Source: Euglena gracilis (taxonomy: Eukaryota; Euglenozoa; Euglenophyceae; Euglenales; Euglenaceae). From it: a stretch of DNA of 21,948 nucleotides. The stretch lies in the NCBI GenBank assembly GCA_900893395.1, contig CAAHFI010649196.1, positions 1 to 21,948 on the forward strand, read 5' to 3'. Below are positions 21,813 through 21,948 of the stretch, one piece after another (position 1 is the stretch's first letter; each line of letters opens with the position of its first letter). A program made the translations under genes and the position numbers. The notes beneath the pieces are model-generated. The model did not search any database, had not been told where the DNA came from, and worked only from the letters and a program-made list of their open reading frames with translations.

Positions 21813-21948
21813 TCATTTTTCGGCATTTTCGGCCGAAATCGCCGCGCCGGCGCTCAAAAACGAGCGCTCTGCCCCGGCTAGAGGTCGGCGATCCTTTACC
21901 TGATTGTTGCGAAGGCGGCGGCGGACAGGCGCAATTTTGCGCGCGGGG
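21813..21948. repeat. Terminal partial unit with degraded right end
   Basis: The last unit stops partway, near the inverted repeat, ending GCGCGCGGGG in place of the usual GCCCGCGGCGGGC. It also shows CGCTCAAAAACG with one C missing and GAAGGCGGCGGCGG with G losses. The array therefore runs off the window, and its true right boundary is not seen. Confidence 0.8.

Larger units (their letters stand above)
1..21948. repeat. Tandem satellite array, ~211-215 bp monomer, ~103 complete units
   Basis: The same unit recurs head-to-tail in one orientation from the first to the last base, with no intervening unique sequence. I used the T of the word ACGTCATTTTTCGG as the unit boundary. The first boundary is at 76 and the last at 21813, giving 103 intervals with a mean of 211 bp. 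Typical intervals are 215, 214 or 210 bp; edge units are shorter. One monomer is about 61% G+C and holds about 30 CpG. Nothing resembles a coding gene, tRNA, rRNA, transposon end or CRISPR spacer. Arrays of this kind are typical of eukaryotic heterochromatin, but I do not recognise this family, and the host cannot be named from sequence alone. An rDNA intergenic-spacer subrepeat is a possible alternative, although no rRNA sequence is present. Confidence 0.98.
13546..21948. repeat. Satellite domain C: second subfamily with indel-rich units
   Basis: There are 39 full units and a final partial one. Boundaries are 13546, 13758, 13974, 14187, 14401, 14616, 14831, 15042, 15250, 15460, 15675, 15889, 16105, 16318, 16530, 16740, 16946, 17158, 17369, 17584, 17799, 18010, 18220, 18434, 18648, 18859, 19070, 19279, 19491, 19697, 19905, 20115, 20323, 20537, 20751, 20965, 21177, 21390, 21603 and 21813. 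Mean spacing is 212 bp, ranging from 206 to 216. Diagnostics are CACTTTGGTAACGG or its contractions (CACTTGGTAACGG, CACTTTGTAACGG), CGGTCATTTTCGG, and CCTGATTGTTG. All units carry GACAGG where that stretch is intact. The units are more variable than in domain B, chiefly around the GCGCCGGCGC palindrome and the C/A homopolymer. Confidence 0.92.

Noticed and set aside
76-21816. Many minus-strand open frames (62-199 codons), one per monomer, with start and stop overlapping as ATGA between successive 215-bp units
   Set aside because: The frames follow the repeat exactly, several frames are open at once, and 1-5 bp indels between units shift frame freely with no sign of selection. The Arg/Ala/Pro-rich products match no family I recognise. 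They reflect low stop density in a GC-rich repeat; the ATGA overlap is a consequence of the word TCAT at the unit boundary and a 215-bp period.
1-21948. CRISPR array
   Set aside because: There are no short repeats separated by unique spacers; the whole 210-215 bp unit is repeated without spacer diversity, and no cas genes are present.
1-21948. Telomeric or subtelomeric simple repeat
   Set aside because: A single TTAGGT occurs per domain B unit on the minus strand, but never in tandem, and there is no short telomere-type repeat.
1-21948. rDNA intergenic spacer subrepeats
   Set aside because: Repeats of about 200 bp do occur in such spacers, but no rRNA gene, promoter duplication or recognised terminator box is visible. 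It cannot be excluded without flanking sequence, so it is not called.
1-21948. Transposon, LTR element or other mobile element remnants
   Set aside because: No terminal repeats, target-site duplications, polymerase or transposase motifs, poly-A tails or insertions interrupting the array were seen.

Overview
The whole window is one head-to-tail tandem satellite array. I see no unique sequence, gene, RNA gene, mobile element or CRISPR array in it. About 103 complete monomers lie between 76 and 21812, with a partial unit at each end (1-75 and 21813-21948). The typical monomer is 210-215 bp, about 61% G+C by hand count, and rich in CpG. Array length, unit length and long runs of near-identical units suggest a eukaryotic heterochromatic satellite (centromeric, pericentromeric, subtelomeric, or on a sex or B chromosome). 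No flanking sequence is present, so neither the species nor the chromosomal position can be read from it.

Three neighbouring subfamilies can be told apart by shared diagnostic bases. Domain A (1 to about 1819) has the junction word CACGTAAGTAACGG, GGCCATTTT before the central palindrome, and often CCTAACTGTTG; its units are shortened to 173-199 bp near the edge. Domain B (about 1820-13545, 55 units) is the most uniform. It alternates 215-bp units (junction CACGTTTGGTAACGG) with 210-bp units (CACGTAACGG) and has CCTAATTGTTG. Domain C (about 13546-21948, 39 full units plus a partial) has CACTTTGGTAACGG and its contractions, CGGTCATTTT, and CCTGATTGTTG. Transitional forms sit at the B/C boundary.

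Within a monomer, variation falls at a few hotspots, while two long blocks hardly change. The monomer is packed with short palindromes and a G-rich run. On the minus strand it also carries a word matching 8 of the 9 essential positions of the mammalian CENP-B box in most domain C units, and 7 of 9 in domains A and B. The many Arg/Ala-rich open frames, mostly on the minus strand, are by-products of a GC-rich repeat with few stop codons and are not annotated as genes.
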